Positions 24,126 to 36,070 of a DNA stretch of 64,000 nt are shown here, piece by piece. Origin of the DNA: Isoetes taiwanensis (lineage: Eukaryota; Streptophyta; Lycopodiopsida; Isoetales; Isoetaceae); assembly GCA_021234155.1 (NCBI GenBank), contig JAJEKV010000182.1, forward strand, positions 664,383 through 728,382, in the 5' to 3' direction. The notes under the pieces are model-generated. The model did not search any database and had not been told where the DNA came from. It saw only the letters and a program-made list of their open reading frames with translations. Numbering within the stretch: position 1 is the stretch's first letter; every line of letters starts with the position of its first letter. The position numbers and the translations under genes were made by a program.

Positions 24126-27100
24126 CAAGCACAAATCCAAGTAGCAGGGTTAATGACGAATCGAAGGATCAATCTGCAGGGTGAAAGGATGAAAGGGGAA
24201 TCCATGGATCGAGCAAGAACCTGCAAGAGGAAGCACAAAATAGAAGCACAAAATGGTATTTCCTAAATTTGAATTTCACGCACGTGTCTTGAAATTTGAA
24301 CTTTGTGCGCTTCTGTTATTTTCTTTTTCCTTTTTGCACCAACATAAAGCCTATCAGCCACGGCTCCGTCCGCAAAACGTTTGCTTGGAGGCTTGGATCG
24401 AAACAAAGACAATCCTTTCTTGCCACAAACAGATCCGACGACAAGAATATGAGCGTCCATGTCCTTTCTTTTTTGGTTTTTTGTTTTTCCTTACTGCTTT
24501 GGATGCTAACTCTTGAGGTACCTGCAGAAAATGATTTCTTCTGTAAATTATAAACCAAGAACAAGAACCAATTTATCTTGGAAGCAATCTGAAACTTGAG
24601 GTCGATTCTGTAAGCAATTTAAGTTTTTTCAATTTTGAAGCTAAAAATATGGTTTTTTTTTTCAAAGTTTTTCTGGGTCTAGCTTTTGAATGTGGAAGCT
24701 AATTTTAATTTTGGTGTTATTGCATATGGCATTCCACCATATTAACGCCAAGCGTGTACTTCTAGCATGTTTTTGACTTATTTTCAAGTCTTTTTATCTT
24801 TAGTTATTTTTGAGTTAAATCAGTCTTTTTGGGATGTTTATAGGTGAATCAAATTGCTCGGACCAAATTGCTCGAATTTCCTCTCTCTTTTACCTTATCT
24901 TTAAGGTAAACTAGAACACTTTTTGCATTGCACAATAAAGTAGAGTGAATACAAAATATATTATCCATTTAGAATTTTCGTATATGTTTGTGTGTGTTAG
25001 AGCAGGAAGCACAGATACATTTTTTAAACCATTCTGACTGTGCATGGCTAATTGGAACTTATATATAGGAATCGGAAACATGTTTGGTATTTGGTATGGC
25101 ACTATGTCTTCTGGTTTGAAATTGTGATATGGCACTAACTTAGAGACCTTTTTTTTTGGGCAGCGCATCTCTTCTTACCAACCAACTTCTTAATTGTGAG
25201 TTTCATTTTTCATGCCAATTTTGAAAATTAATACTTGCTTTGTGGTCTTTGTAGCTTTGATGGAAATGCTACATGGTGCTATTATATGTATGCTAGGATG
25301 ATTTTTGAACCACATAAGAAAGCCCATCAATCTCAAAAATGAGCTATGCAAGTTGTTGGGATAATGGGTGGACAAAAATTGTAATTTTATAAAATATATA
25401 ATGGATTTTTTTTCCTTGTTATGATTTTCCATTTGCGAAACTCATTGGAGGTGCCAAAGAAAAAGTAAATAACTATGTAAAGTTTCTTCATTAGATTTGT
25501 ATGATATCGTGCTATAGTGTGAAATATTGTCTATTTTCTAAGTAATATGTTGTTACGTTTTCTTACTTTTGACATGAAATATGTAAATTTGAATATGCTA
25601 CTCGAAACATGCAATATAAAATTTGTCCCAAAATTAAGACATAATCCCAAATTATTTGAATGATGGTTTATTATTGAGGGTGCAAATTTGCAAATATCCT
25701 CCTCTTCAAATCCCTTCCCACCCTCCCTTCCCTTTTTTTTTTTTGCAATATACTATCCATAGCATTTATTTTGAACCCTATAGTTCTACCTATTCATTGC
25801 GTATGAATGTCGCTCCGGCGATGTAACTCCATACTCACCCTTCGTTAAGGATAGCATTCTCACCCACAAGCCTATGGATAGATATCCTTCCACCGCCATG
25901 CCTTTATTATTTTGTAAGTGATGAACTGCAGAAGCAATGTAGAAGTACTAGAGCAATGATGGATGCAATTAGGGATACAGATCGATCGTTGAATTGTAAG
26001 ATGAATGGCGGGGAGCAATCTGATGAATGGGAAGAGGCGAAAAGTAGGAAAACTTCAGAATGAAAATTTGGGCAAGAAAACATGGCATGTAACGTGACGT
26101 TTGCTTGTCCGCACATCGCCTTCGCCATTGTTGCTTAACTCTATGCTCGCATCAAAAAAACGATACTATTGGAGACTTGGATTCCAAATGAAGAGCGGGC
26201 GGAGAGGATGCACGTAGCGGCGCTAATGTGAACAATGGAAATCTTGGTGCCAAAATTTGATAAGGTGGTTGGTGCATGTGGGCATGTGCACAGTAGGCGG
26301 GAAAAGTAGCCATTATTTTGGTCCGCGATACGATTTTCGAAAAATGCAGGCCATTAATGTGGTTGCAATGAATGCACAAACATGTCCTATGAAATTTTGC
26401 CATGTGGATGCCAAGTAAGCATTAGAGGAAAAATGAGATCACATTTTGTCCCATTAAGGGATGCTTAAAATTCCATGTCAGCTTTTTAAACTGTCCAATA
26501 AGAGAAGAGCTCCAGTATATCTCATTCCAGTATTATGTGGCAGCCTGTAATTAATGCAGCTGCAACTAACTTCTGTAGTATCATTTTTTCATTATAACTT
26601 TTGATCCAGAACTCCGATTCAAAAACTTTTTGTAGCAATGGGTTCGTCTTCACAAGATCTATCTAGTGATAACCCATTCATACATCTTTTACGATATAAA
26701 TATATAAGAAATAAGTAAAAAATCGTATTTTTTTAAGGTTAACGCATATGATCATATTGAAATACATCATAACCATATATCATTGGAAAGATCTTTTCAT
26801 TCCGCATCTAATGCAACAAACGCCGCAACATTTTGGCAAGTGGATCAAAAGTTATCGGGGAAAAACAACAGCAATGAAGTTGTTGGTGCTGCATTAATTG
26901 CAGTTAATAGAGGGTAGCCATTCCATTGGAGGATTCTTATGGGGATGAAATGAGATCTCAAATTTCCTCTAATGCCTGCTCCTCTTTCTACTTGCCAACT
27001 AATACTGACTTTGGAAAAAAATGCGCAAACATCATTGGTCGCGAGAAACATGACGTGGAATTCTGGCATCCAAGATATGGGCCATTTTCAGACCCCAAAT

Positions 27101-27276
27101 TCGCCCTAATGATGGCTTTACACAAAGAATTCATATATTATTCGTTCAAAAATTTGTAATAGTTACAAAAAGTGCATCCGAAAAGGTTATGATAATTATA
27201 TATCTCACGAGAGATATCTAGAGGACTATTATTTCTTTTATGACTACATAGCTTTAAAGGGACTGGTGTTTCCTTT
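24126..27276. other. unassigned intergenic DNA
   Basis: AT-rich. Holds the hairpin at 24745-24757 and scattered short open frames with no recognised domain. Confidence 0.4.
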
Positions 27277-27720
27277 CTAGCTCAGAAGGTGGGACTCATA
27301 ATTCATGGTTACATTGCAGCACATGTTGAGATCTCCTCTGGTAATGATTGGATCATCATGGTTGTCGTTTCTATTGTTACCTTTTGATAATCCAGTGGGC
27401 AACCTTGACTTCGATACCATGCAAGTGGGCAATGGCCAATCACGGACTAGATGACCAGACTTCATGTACTTGAAGCACATATTATTTGCTTTGGCCCATG
27501 CCCTTTGGTTTGGTGTTAGCATGTCGAGGAAAGACTGCACCCATGGGTCTCTCTTTATTCATTTTCCTTGCCCTTTTCTTCTTTTGTTGAGGTTGTCGTT
27601 GCTATTGTACCATTCCTTCTCTTTGTTTACTTCTTTGCCTTTCTTGACATCATCTGTCATATCGTTATGCTTTTCAGCTTTCAAAGTGCAAGACATGAAA
27701 ATAATAATTTAACCTAATAA
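27277..27720 (-). pseudogene. retrotransposon gag fragment with zinc knuckle
   Basis: The minus strand reads LTPNQRAWAKANNMCFKYMK, then SGHLVRDWPLPTCM. This resembles a CCHC zinc knuckle (C-x2-C-x4-H-x4-C) in which the second and last cysteines have become Y and W. Upstream is a lysine-rich stretch (KKGKEVNKEKEW) typical of gag linkers. The frame is broken. No neighbouring pol domain was seen. Confidence 0.45.
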
Positions 27721-28000
27721 AGATTCAATCTAAGTCATCCTCATCTTGTAAAGATTGCCACCTTTCACCTTTCTTAAAGTTCTAGATCATGGCATTCTGT
27801 CATAATTTCTTCTTTCATGTACCATGCCTTGTATCTTTATCAGTATTCCAGAAACAAAATAAAGAAAATTTGGAAAGAATCATCTCTAGAAGCTATTAAA
27901 ACTTCTAAGATACCAAGATCTATTCCATTAAGAATGATCGGGGAAAAAAAAAAGCAAATTAACTTATAAATGGAATCCAAAATTTGAAACATGCAGTAGT

Positions 28001-28127
28001 GTTGTTTTATTCAAAGAGTAACCCTACACTGTTGTTTTATTGAAGGAGTAACAACTCTACACAGTCTGTTGTTTTATTCAAGGAGTAACTCTACGTTGTT
28101 GTTTTATTCAAGGAGTAACTCCAACTG
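28001..28127. repeat. minisatellite, about 30-bp unit
   Basis: GTTGTTTTATTCAAGGAGTA-type units start at about 28001, 28031, 28068 and 28097. The array lies about 260 bp beyond the stop codon of the CYP78A gene. Confidence 0.85.
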
Positions 28128-28387
28128 TAAACACATCAACACAAAATAACACAAAATATTTTGGACTATATCCCATAATATACTCTCGCCAACTAATTGA
28201 ATCCAACAAATAAAAATAGTCCCAAGCATATTCTTTGCATCCCAAAAAGAACAAAGAAGAATCTCCTTTGAGCATATAAGCATTATCGATTTAAATCTCT
28301 TTCCACCACATTCATAATGATGGAACTCCCAACTTATTAAAGCATATATATATACAACTATGGAAGGCATACAACCAAAACAAAGCA

Positions 28388-30033
28388 TCAAGAAGAAAGG
28401 GAGGCATCAATTCTACAGACTGGACGAGCAAAAAGAGGATGCACCATTTCACAAGAAAGCTTGAGGACTTCACTGAGATCAACCTGACGTTGAGGATCTT
28501 CAATCCAAACAAAATGGTGGAGCAATATGGCCAACCAAGTATGGATAGTGGCAAGGCCAAGGGCTCTTCCAGGGCACACTCTTCGTCCAGCGCCGAAGGG
28601 AGCGAGGCGAAGGTCGGCGCCTTTGATGTCAAAATCAGACTTGACAAATCTATCAGGGTTGAAGAGGAGAGGATCTTCCCATACACAAGGGTCATGTGTG
28701 ATGGACCACATGTTCACCATAGCTGTGGTTCCACTTGGAATAAAATGGCCTCCAATATTAACATCACTGCTTGAAAGACGAGCCCAAGATAGGAGAGGAC
28801 CTGGAGGATGCAATCTCATGCTTTCTTTCACTACTGCTTGAAGGTATACCAAGTTTGGAATATGGGAATCTAACACTGCATTATGTTTTCCCACTACTTG
28901 GTCCAATTCCTGATGGACTTTAAACTGGATTTCTGGATGCAAAACCAGCTCTGCCATAGTCCATTCTGCTACTATGGCTGTTGTATCGACACCTCGAAAT
29001 ATCATTTCCTGCGAAACAGCATTGTTAGATACAGAGCTTGTTATTCTGCTTTTAGAATTTAAGAAAAGAAAAGAAAAAGCATACGCACCCAAAGAATTGC
29101 CACAATGTCTGAATCATGAAGATTTTGCTGGGTTTGGAGATTGAGCAGCACATCGACGAAATCAGGGGCGTGAGATGGTGTAGAAGCAGAATTGAGTCTG
29201 TGCTGGTGGATGATTTTGTGTACAAAAGCTTCAACTTGAGGAACCAATTTGGAGCATCGGTGGAGGATTGATTGAGGGTCAAAGAATCGGAGCGCAGGGA
29301 GATGATCAGCCCAATTGAAAGCACCCAGCAGTTCGAATCCTTCTCTAACCATCTCTTCAAGTTGAGCAGCTTCTTCGCCTTCGTAAATCCGCCCAAAGAC
29401 CGTCCTCATTATGCTCCTCAAAGAAGCCTGCCTCAAATACTCCCGGATCTCCACCCCCTCTGCTCCTCCTGCAACTATTTTCCGGACCATATTATTCGTC
29501 TCAGACTGCCTTATCGATGCCTGCTTTGCAATCTGCATGGGCGAAAACATGTGATTCGCTGCAATCCTTCTCAGATTCCTCCAATACTGCCCATACGGTG
29601 CAAACCCAATTGCTCGCCCGAACAGTAGCTCTTGGGCCGATTGTTTCAGCGGCCGATCTGCAAACGCTGAAGAATTTAAAATCTCTCTGGCAATGTGTGG
29701 CATCGATGTCACGATCAGTCTCGTGCTTCCCATGCTGCAGGCCATTAATTCCTTCGCATTGTGCTTCTCAGCTAGATCTGCAAGGCGTCGATGTGCCACA
29801 TCTCCCATGCTCAGCATAATTCCAAAGATGGGTAATCCTCGAGGACCTGGAATTTTGTTTATGCTAGACAGATTAGCCCATGCAGGCCCTCCTTTTGCAG
29901 CCCATGATGCTAACATTATTATCAGAAATCCTGCTACAATTCCTGCAGCAGATACCCAAGAACAATCCGTTGCCAAAACCGGAAACGCAAAAATCCACCA
30001 TTCATCGCCGGAACTCATCCCATTTGCTGCCAT
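28388..30033 (-). CDS. CYP78A: CYP78A family cytochrome P450
   Basis: Two minus-strand exons, 30033-29089 (315 codons) and 29008-28388 (206 codons plus stop), are separated by an 80-bp GT-AG intron placed at ILW|EMIFRG, and give 521 residues. An N-terminal hydrophobic anchor (about residues 22-45) is followed by the proline hinge [10 protein letters not shown]. The I-helix oxygen-binding motif GVDTT is at 321-325, ExxR in KESMRLHP at 377-380, FNPDRF near 431-436, and the heme loop [10 protein letters not shown] at 453-462 with Cys460 as iron ligand. No lesion is visible. CYP78A enzymes are ER-anchored monooxygenases that affect organ and seed size through a mobile growth signal; their native substrate is not firmly established. 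The first ATG matching the family N-terminus was chosen. A TATA-like box lies only 25 bp upstream, so a start at the ATG of codon 6 is possible. Confidence 0.95.
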
Positions 30034-30050
30034 ATCGTATCTAGCTCGCC

Positions 30051-30058
30051 CTTTTATA
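30051..30058 (-). promoter_or_regulatory. TATA-like box near the CYP78A start
   Basis: TATAAAAG on the minus strand begins 25 nt upstream of the called ATG (30033). A functional box here would put transcription start at or just past that ATG. It may be fortuitous or may point to a downstream start codon. Confidence 0.35.
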
Positions 30059-30666
30059 TGCAGATTAAACAAGCAATATAAACAATTCACGCCTTGTGCC
30101 TGATTATTTTCTGCTAAACTCCCATCTTCGCACGTATACTGAGCCTGATTCTTGAGCAAAAAGCACGATGGCTAAAAGTTCTCCTTTTAAATCGCCCAAC
30201 AACTACCTGCAACCTACGCCTCAACAGCTGATCATGAAATAATCCCTCGCATTAATTTAATCAATTCAAACCTAATCAGTGGATGCACCCCAAACGGCTG
30301 CTAACGGAAGAATTTAAGCCAACAAAAGAAAAATTTATCAATGCGGGAATAACTAACTCTCTCTACCACATGATTCGTTGATTGGAGTATCTAATTGTGG
30401 CTCAGATTTGAATTAATAAGTGTTTGGTTGGCTCGCCCGATCTCTCCATTCGTTGCGCATGCAAAGCTATCAGGCTGGAATTTGCTGTCTTTTCGCCTTT
30501 TATTATCCGCTAATGGATATTGCATGACCGGCTTTCCTTTCAATTAGGATTTAACGTGTCAAGTTGTTGTTTGGCAGAACGTCTCGAGGCTCTTTAGAGG
30601 ATATTTTAACCCATAATTGTGAATAGAAGAAACTGCACTATTTTCATGCAGAAATCCAAAGGTTTA
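30059..30666. other. CYP78A upstream region
   Basis: Presumed promoter of the P450 gene. No other element was recognised. Confidence 0.4.
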
Positions 30667-30726
30667 GGGGCATTACCATTAAAAAGTACTATGTTAGGGG
30701 CATTACCATTAAAAAGTACTATGTTT
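30667..30726. repeat. 30-bp tandem duplication
   Basis: Two adjacent 30-bp units beginning GGGGCATTACCATTAAAAAG, essentially identical. Confidence 0.95.
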
Positions 30727-30837
30727 GGTTCCTCAAGGGGCAAATCTTTCTTTGATGGTGTTGTGTAGGCAGTGGAATATTCTCTTGATTCCCAATACAT
30801 TGGAGGGTAGAAAATAGTTTTGAACTGATGAATTTAC

Positions 30838-30856
30838 TTTTTTTTTTTTTTTTTTT
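30838..30856. repeat. 19-bp T tract
   Basis: On the minus strand this is an A tract. It lies about 100 bp from the 3' side of the copia remnant and could be a retroposon tail, but no retroposon body was recognised. Confidence 0.7.
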
Positions 30857-30954
30857 GAAGCTATGTTCCAGGAGTGTTTTGGTTAGTCTTGGTATGAATA
30901 TGAAGCTGGATCATCCTTCAGTATAGAGAACCTCTATAGATCCCAATCCTGTAA

Positions 30955-32136
30955 TGCATCTAGATGACATAATCATTTGGGCATTTTTGAGGCTTTATTT
31001 TTGTTATCTGAGATTCAATGTTCTTAGTGCTTGTATGACATAACCTCTGATGCCATATGTTCATATCAGGAGCTATTATTACATTCATGGAAGGTAAATG
31101 ATTAATATCCAGATCATAGAAATTTCCAACCCTTTTACCAAAGAAAATTTCATTATCAAGTAAAATAGTGCCTTGCAACCTGTCAAAGGTGACAATATAT
31201 CCCAAATCAACCAATTGACTGATAGAAATTAAATTTCTAACTAGAGAAGGCACACACAGTACATCCTTTAACACTATTGTTTTTCCTTGTAAATCAAAAA
31301 GTTCCAAGATCCCAGCAAACTGCATTTTTTGTAATTCTCCATTCCCTAATTTGATATGTATCCAGTTCTTCCTTCATTTTCCTTTTTTAGTAGGCTCGAG
31401 CTTGTTACTGTTTTTCCGCTCCACTATCTAAGATCAGCATGTCATTTGCATCATTAGTTTCTTTTCTAGAAATATTACCTCAGCGTCTTCATCTTCTTCA
31501 CTAGTATTTTCTTCAGTTTCTTGAGCAAAGTTTACAGCAGCACTTTGTCTATTACCACCCATTCCTCCTCCCCTAGATGCTCCTCTCCCTCTATTGGATT
31601 TACCCCCTGCTTGCTTTGTTGCTAGAACATTTATTGGCAAAATGACTCCCACCATAGTTGAAGCATTCTACTTCCTTTAACTTAGGACACTCAGTTCAGG
31701 TGTCCAAGAGATTTGCAATGATAGCATGGACAAATGCCTCGCTTTCCTTTTGCTTCATTTGGTGTGTTGCCTTTGTACTTTCCTTTTCCTGTATACAACG
31801 CTTCAACATTGTCATCATCATCAAACAATACCCTATATATGTTGCTCAAATTCGGTCCTGATCATCTCTTCAGCAGGCTCTCTGGTTTTAGCCACATTCC
31901 TTGTCAATGTAGCTGCCTTCCACAACTCTAGCCACATGCAGTAACTTTTGTTGTTCGGTCAGAACAATTCCTGTTCCTTCAAGATCCACAACTATGTTAT
32001 CAAACTTTGCACAAAACTTGATTAGATTATCTTCTTCTTTGAGCCTTAGCTTCCTTAGTTTTTTTTTTGAAGAACGTGTTTTACTCAAAATATTACAAAG
32101 TACTTCCAGAAGTAAGAAATATCCCTGAAGCATCAA
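30955..32136 (-). pseudogene. Ty1-copia gag-protease-pre-integrase remnant
   Basis: Minus strand, in order: gag segment (LRLKEEDNLIKFCAKFDNI, 32070-32010), a CYHCKSLGH zinc knuckle near 31710 with a second C-F-N-Y knuckle, an arginine-glycine linker (RGRGASRGGG), an acidic stretch, then the GAG-pre-integrase region DVLCVPSLVRNLISISQL near 31250 and GNFYDLDINHLPSM. It is split across three frames. The body aligns with the plus-strand element at 61-64 kb (DVLCVP, NLIS.SQL, KRVGN), so it is the same family. It stops in the middle of the pre-integrase zinc region, and no LTR was recognised. Confidence 0.85.
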
Positions 32137-32790
32137 TCACTTTTAGATGATCACACCATATTGGAAATTTAATACGATCAGGCCAATTGGAGATCTGAAA
32201 GCAAATATGTAGCATAATAACAGGGGGTTTCTTTTGTATTTTTGTACTTTTTTTCCTAAGGTTTTTATATGATTTCGTGGATGTATTTGATGAGCCATAC
32301 TAATTAGTATATCTAGAGTGCGCATACGCCTGAACTAATTTTGATGCCTACATCCAATGGTTTAGATCCAAATATCATATATTTCGTTATTATATTGTAT
32401 TTTTCTTATTTTATCACATTCTGCTCGACATGCAAGGCTCGAGAGAACCCATTTTAGGGTTTGAGGGGTTATGGGCCTAATTTGCTTCGTGGCTATGTCG
32501 GGTTAGTTCTTGCATACCAAGTCTGGTTGCCTCCGGATTTGGTCTGATACAGGGTTAATCGGTTTGACGGGTTCATCCTTTGTTGCTTTGCAGCTGCGAC
32601 CAGGCATCTTGGCCGAGGAACATTTATCCAATGCATCATCTCTTCCGGGTCAAGCCAAAGCAAGATATTTGTCGGGCGGATCCGGGGGCTCCGTGATTCG
32701 CCATCTTTGCAAGTTGCCGATCTTACTGTGTTTACAATCTTTTTCAGGTGAAACCGATGTTTCGTGAGGCCATAATAAGAGAGGGTGAAG
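32137..32790. other. unassigned
   Basis: Short open frames on both strands (32493-32843 minus, 32510-32767 plus) overlap each other and show no domain. Confidence 0.35.
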
Positions 32791-34290
32791 CCGAAGAAAA
32801 TGAAGCTAAGCAATACCCACAGTTTACCTAAAGGCAAACACATTCATGCTCACGTCGTTCGTAGTGGCCTTGTGAAAGATATGTTTGTGGAAATCATTTG
32901 GCTATGATGTATGGCAACTGTGGAGATATGCATGAAGCAAATATGGTGTTTCGTTTCAAACCGAGCCAACTAACGCTTTTTCCTGGACAATTATGTTGGG
33001 GATTTATTGTCGACATGGGCTTGCCAAGGATGCTGTTGAACTTTTCCATCAAATGCAGCTTGATGAGGTGATCCCAGATAAGCCTGCATTTGGGACCATT
33101 TTGGATGCATGCACGAGATTTGGGAGTCTTGCAAAAGGCAAGTTTTTCCATACTTACATTATGATTAGTGACTTTGACTCCTATGAAATTGTTGGGAATG
33201 CAATCCTCAATATGTATAGCAAATTAGGTGTTCGAATACGTGAAAAGCTTTTTTGTAGAATGCAAAATAAGAACATAGTTTCGTGGACCTCAATGATTGT
33301 ATTTTATTCCCAAACGGGGATGGCGGAAAGCATTATCATACTTTCACGAAAATGTACCGGAAGGCATACCGCCGCATAAGGTAACCTATTCCAAAGGTGG
33401 TGGAAGCATGCATTTCAAGAGGCATTGGCACAAGGCAAACGATACACTCCTCGCATTAAAGTCCGCCTTGATTCGTGTATTGTTCTAGCAACCGCCCTTA
33501 TGAACTTGTACAACATATCGCGGATGGTCTAAGAAGGTCACGCTGCATTTTTGATAAAATGCGGGGAGGAATCGGGTTTCATGGAATTCAATCCTATCAT
33601 CGCTTTGTGGCAAGGAAATCCCAAGGAGACAATTCATATTTTACCCGAGATGGAGGCGTAAGGTCTTATGCCAAATAATGTCACCCCGTGGTCGATGATC
33701 GTTGGCATGTTCACAAACACGTAAGTCTTGTCGGGGACAAAGTGGATTCATTCTTATGCTATATGCGTAAACTTGATTCGATATGCTTGTTGGAAATGCT
33801 CTTATTGACTCATATGGGAAATGAATGGTGGCATCGATCCTGCGGAAAGCTTCTTTTTTCTCATCACCGGTATCTAATTACTCAACAAATATTTTCCTAG
33901 GTTTCTTCCATAGATTTAAGACAAGCAAGCAGGGTGACATAATGCAGACCTATTGGTGGGCAATTTTATTTATGCCTTGCTAAAGTTACATGGCATGAAC
34001 GAAAAAGCAATACATGTTATCTTATCTGCAAGTAGCATGGCTTTTCAATCCATTCGCATTTACCATAGGGACAAGAGGCAACTGGAAGCCATTGTGTGTT
34101 GGACAAAATATATTCCATGCTTCTTGAACAAATGCTATTACTTTGCTTTCTACTCGAGTACATGATGATGTTTTTATGCAGCCCAATGGGGATGGTCGGA
34201 GAATATATTCACCATTTGTTAAAACTATGGATTACACATATATACATACTTGGTTCCAATTTTGTTGTGCTTCATATTTACATTTCACAA
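32791..34290 (+). pseudogene. pentatricopeptide-repeat (PPR) protein pseudogene
   Basis: Successive PPR-like segments appear in shifting frames: LPKGKHIHAHVVRSGLVKDM (32831 on), MMYGNCGDMHEANMVF, IYCRHGLAKDAVELFHQMQL (33003 on), PDKPAFGTILDACTRFGSLA, VGNAILNMYSKLGV, RMQNKNIVSWTSMI, then weaker pieces such as GLMPNNVTPWSMIVGMFTNT near 33665. The order of K-HAH, N-L-MY-CG and SWT-MI motifs is that of the PLS-type PPR proteins, which bind RNA in organelles. Many frameshifts and stops mean no product is possible. No transit peptide or C-terminal E/DYW domain remains. Confidence 0.85.
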
Positions 34291-34486
34291 TAGGAAGCCT
34301 TCTCATTTGCAAGTAGCTCCTCTAGCAAATTGGGACTAAAAGCACAAGCCTCAATAATGACAAATATCGTTGCCATTAGTTTTACTTTTACTAAACCTGT
34401 TCATAATGGTAGGTTAAACTTAACTAACTCATCCAAGTGTGAAGTCACGTTGTTTGTTCTTTGCCCTAAGGGCAAAAATTTTTTAA

Positions 34487-34936
34487 CCTATAACAAAACC
34501 ATTATATTAAATTAAATTAAACCATTACATTAAACCATTACATTACCTTTAAATTAAATCCCCTTCAAACCCCCTTTGGTTTGGGTGCATATTCACACCT
34601 AAGTTACGTGGGGCGTGAGAGCCTCAAAAAATTTATAATACATGTACAAAATTAACACCATTAAGTATATTCTCTCAAACCTTATAGTATTTTGCAAACC
34701 TTAATATACAGTATACAAAAACTTGTACATGCATACCCCACAAACGAGGATCGCTATGTACGGTCCAGATCTTGGAATAAAGGGCAAATATGCCCATCCG
34801 ACAGCTCTCGTTGCCCGGAGTAACCCCCCGTGTGAATATGCACCCAAACCAAAGGGGGTTTGAAGGGGGATTTAATTTAAAGGTAATGTAATGGTTTAAT
34901 GTAATGGTTTAATTTAATTTAATATAATGGTTTTTG
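34487..34936. mobile_element. long-TIR MITE, copy B
   Basis: About 450-bp non-coding element with near-perfect inverted arms of roughly 105 bp. The left arm runs AAAACCATTATATTAAATTA ... CCCCCTTTGGTTTGGG ... TGCATATTCACAC and the right arm is its inverse, ending near 34936. A TTAA occurs at 34483-34486 and at 34937-34940, but the left end has a few extra bases, so the target duplication is unresolved. There is no transposase. Its reverse complement matches 11521-11904. The right arm overlaps the end of the chimeric open frame on the minus strand. Confidence 0.9.
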
Positions 34937-35730
34937 TTAAAGACCTTTCTTCGCCTTCGCTTCCATACACTCCATATTAGCCAAGACTTTGCCATGTGAA
35001 ATGCAATCCTTTTAGAAGCAGTCCACTGATTTGGATAAATACCCAAAAGAAAGTGCTGACTATCCAAAGATACTCCAAAAAGAAAATGCAGCCAGGACCT
35101 AAGACTACTCAGCTCTGCACACAAATATAAACAATGCTCCAATGTTTCAATGCACCGCTCACACATTGGGCAAAATGGGCTTACTCCCGGCTTAAAGCGA
35201 TGAACCATCTCATTAACTCTCAAAGAGCGATGAATCACCTGCCAAAGTAAAACATTTACCTTTGGAGGATTATATTTAGACCAAGCAAGGTTCCAGATGG
35301 ATTGCCATTGAGAAGGCAAAGTCTGTAAGTGCCATTTTCGAGAAGGTGATAAAGTACTTGAGGATGTAAGCAATCTGTAGCATGAACTTACTAGCTTCTT
35401 GCCTTCTTTAATACCTTGGACAAAGTTCCAGCATCTCTGGTCACCAACCTTCTTAATTAAAGGAAGAGCACTTGCTACATAAGCCCATATACTGATATCT
35501 TTTTCCAACAACCCATATTTCTCCTGAAACCATTGCCAAGGAGCAATGTCAATACCAAAATACCACTGTTCAATAGAAATAATACCTGCTCTCCTCCACC
35601 TTGCTTGGGAATGCGCATGCATAAATTCTACAACATCAAGAATGTCAATCTGTGAGGAGGTTTTCTCCTCAAAATGCCTGAGCAAATATTTCCATATTTC
35701 AGCTGGAGTCTTACCTCTTATCTTCAACAA
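34909..35730 (-). pseudogene. chimeric 273-codon frame: copia gag + LINE zinc domain + MITE tail
   Basis: One uninterrupted minus-strand frame made of three mobile-element parts. Residues 1 to about 31 (KIRGKTPAEIWKYLLRHFEE, then KTSSQIDIL) match copia gag at 61140. Residues about 32-262 are the C-terminal part of a LINE with an RT zinc-binding domain: LLWQVIHRSLRVNEMVHRFK, then GVSPFCPMCERCIETLEHCL (the Cys-rich core) and SWLIWSVWKRRRRKVF, paralleled by the LINE at 39.3 kb. The last residues and stop (NKNHYIKLN) are read from the MITE arm. The open frame may be chance. No promoter or intact partner domain is present, so I classify it as a transposon fossil. Confidence 0.8.
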
Positions 35731-36070
35731 GATAGATGCGCCCCTACCTTGCTAGTCAAAATAGCATAGGCCTCTTTAACTTTAGCTCCATCACTTGCTC
35801 TCAAAGCCACATTAATTCCTGCATCCAAACTTCCTTCAGAGGCATTATTAGAAGAGCTACTCTCCCTCCTTCCTGCATTAATGCTGGCTGAGACATTAGA
35901 ACCAATCACATAGCTGTTTGCAACAAATCCCACAAATTTTCATTTTCTAGAATATTCTTCATTTGTTCTTTCTAGATTTGAAAACCTGGACCTCCCTCAT
36001 ACACTTTAATACCACTCAATAGTGACGCTCCAAATCTGCTAGACATGTCGAACCTGGCTCTGATACCACT
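35640..36070 (-). mobile_element. Ty1-copia leader and gag 5' part
   Basis: The minus strand has an LTR-like end (CAACA to 36070), a primer-binding site, then gag-like sequence (AKVKEAYAILTSK; KIRGKTPAEIWKYLL). The gag is broken by a frameshift near 35745 and cut off at about 35640 by LINE sequence. The LTR lying at higher coordinates was not delimited. Confidence 0.7.
36056..36068 (-). other. retrotransposon primer-binding site (initiator tRNA-Met)
   Basis: TGGTATCAGAGCC on the minus strand, complementary to the 3' end of initiator methionine tRNA as in plant copia elements. One base (36069) separates it from the CA end of the putative LTR. Confidence 0.85.

Noticed and set aside
28439-28841. 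Plus-strand open frames opposite the second CYP78A exon
   Set aside because: They are antisense shadows of a well-supported P450 exon and show no domain of their own. The same holds for plus-strand frames at 29272-30103.
31658-31944. Plus-strand open frames over the copia remnant
   Set aside because: Antisense to recognisable gag and zinc-knuckle sequence on the minus strand.
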